Positions 5,100 to 5,453 of a stretch of DNA of 5,453 nt are shown piece after piece; within the stretch, counting starts at the first letter, position 1; each line of letters opens with the position of its first letter. The position numbers and the translations under genes were made by a program. The DNA comes from an uncultured Micrococcales bacterium (GTDB taxonomy: Bacteria; Actinomycetota; Actinomycetes; Actinomycetales; Microbacteriaceae). Where the stretch lies: positions 1 to 5,453 of the forward strand of contig CAJXMQ010000070.1 of NCBI GenBank assembly GCA_913056225.1, in the 5' to 3' direction. The notes beneath the pieces are model-generated. The model ran no database searches. It was not told the DNA's origin and saw only the letters and a program-made list of their open reading frames with translations.

Positions 5100-5453
5100 T
5101 CGCTAGGAAATCTTGGCGTCCACAGCCTGGTGCCAGGTTGAGTTTCATACTGCTTACCGTGTGGGTGGCTTAGAAGTTCTAGCTGCATGCCCCAGGGAGC
5201 CAAGAAGTAAACCCAGCGTTGTCCGGTGGCTGGACCCTTGGAGCTAACGGGTTCTCCCAAAACCTGAACATCATTGGCTTTCAAGTATTCAACTGCTTCG
5301 TCCAGATCATCGACGTAAAAAGCTAGGTGGTGACCACCAATGTCGCTGTTTTTTGGCTGTGCGGCTTGTCCATCAGGAGTTTCGTAGTGAAAGATTTCGA
5401 AGTTAGAACCGTGGCCCAGACGGAAATGCCTGTTCTGCACAATCACAGAGTCT
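5096..5453 (-). CDS. VOC (glyoxalase/bleomycin-resistance fold) family protein, 5' end off the window
   Basis: The frame is open from the right edge down to TAA at 5096-5098, giving about 118 residues. The GTG at 5444-5446 lies mid-strand (a Val codon preceded by Asp-Ser) and is not taken as the start; the true start and first beta-strand lie beyond the window. The visible part holds the end of the first VOC module (RLGHGSNFEIFHYE) and the whole second module (GGHHLAFYVDDLDEAVEYL through PWGMQLELLSHP). Counting the GTG as residue 1, E17, H40 and E90 fit three of the four metal ligands of the fold; the fourth would be upstream. The family contains lyases, epimerases, extradiol dioxygenases and resistance proteins, so the reaction is open. 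It is transcribed toward the cupin pair and overlaps it by 3 bp. Confidence 0.88.
   Translation of the reverse strand, partial: DSVIVQNRHFRLGHGSNFEIFHYETPDGQAAQPKNSDIGGHHLAFYVDDLDEAVEYLKANDVQVLGEPVSSKGPATGQRWVYFLAPWGMQLELLSHPHGKQYETQPGTRLWTPRFPSD

Noticed and set aside
5444..5446. GTG as the start codon of the VOC gene
   Set aside because: The frame continues to the window edge, and the GTG falls inside a beta-strand of the first VOC module, which would lose its first metal ligand and fold.
1..5453. Mobile element, CRISPR array, toxin-antitoxin or defence system
   Set aside because: No transposase, integrase, terminal repeats, regularly spaced repeats, tRNA or defence-type domain was found on either strand; all gaps are short and the genes are metabolic or regulatory.

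Overview
The window is a gene-dense stretch of bacterial chromosome with short intergenic gaps, several GTG starts, clear AGGAG-type ribosome binding sites and a G+C content that looks close to one half by eye. The gene families (a GabD1/Sad-like succinate-semialdehyde dehydrogenase with a KHAS motif, an FCD-type GntR regulator, cupins, SDR and VOC proteins) fit a small-genome actinobacterium, such as a planktonic Microbacteriaceae-like lineage of moderate G+C. That placement is an inference from protein style, not a proof.

Layout from left to right: (1) the 3' end of an M24-family metallopeptidase (+), cut by the left edge. (2) A strong hairpin terminator at 439-476 that can serve both converging genes. 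(3) A minus-strand pair, an aldehyde dehydrogenase of the succinate-semialdehyde type (1344-2720) followed 5 bp later by a beta-hydroxyacid dehydrogenase-family oxidoreductase (481-1338). (4) A 174-bp divergent control region (2721-2894) with two abutting palindromes and a 15-bp direct repeat. (5) A plus-strand pair, a classical SDR dehydrogenase (2895-3617) and an FCD-type GntR regulator (3656-4306). (6) A second promoter with an inverted repeat over the expected transcription start (4313-4366), driving two small cupin genes (4381-4785 and 4791-5099). (7) A VOC/glyoxalase-fold gene (-), whose start lies beyond the right edge and whose stop codon overlaps that of the second cupin.

Three pyridine-nucleotide oxidoreductases surround an FCD-type GntR regulator, and two small cupins and a VOC protein follow. 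This looks like a regulated catabolic locus for a small organic acid, sugar acid or aldehyde. The SDR would oxidise an alcohol to a carbonyl, the aldehyde dehydrogenase would oxidise a semialdehyde to a carboxylate, the beta-hydroxyacid dehydrogenase would interconvert a semialdehyde and a hydroxy acid, and the GntR protein would sense a pathway acid. The substrate cannot be read from the sequence. I see no transposase, tRNA, rRNA, CRISPR array, toxin-antitoxin pair or phage gene. I do not see clear evidence of an undescribed system. The most informative unannotated structure is the operator-like DNA between the two divergent operons.
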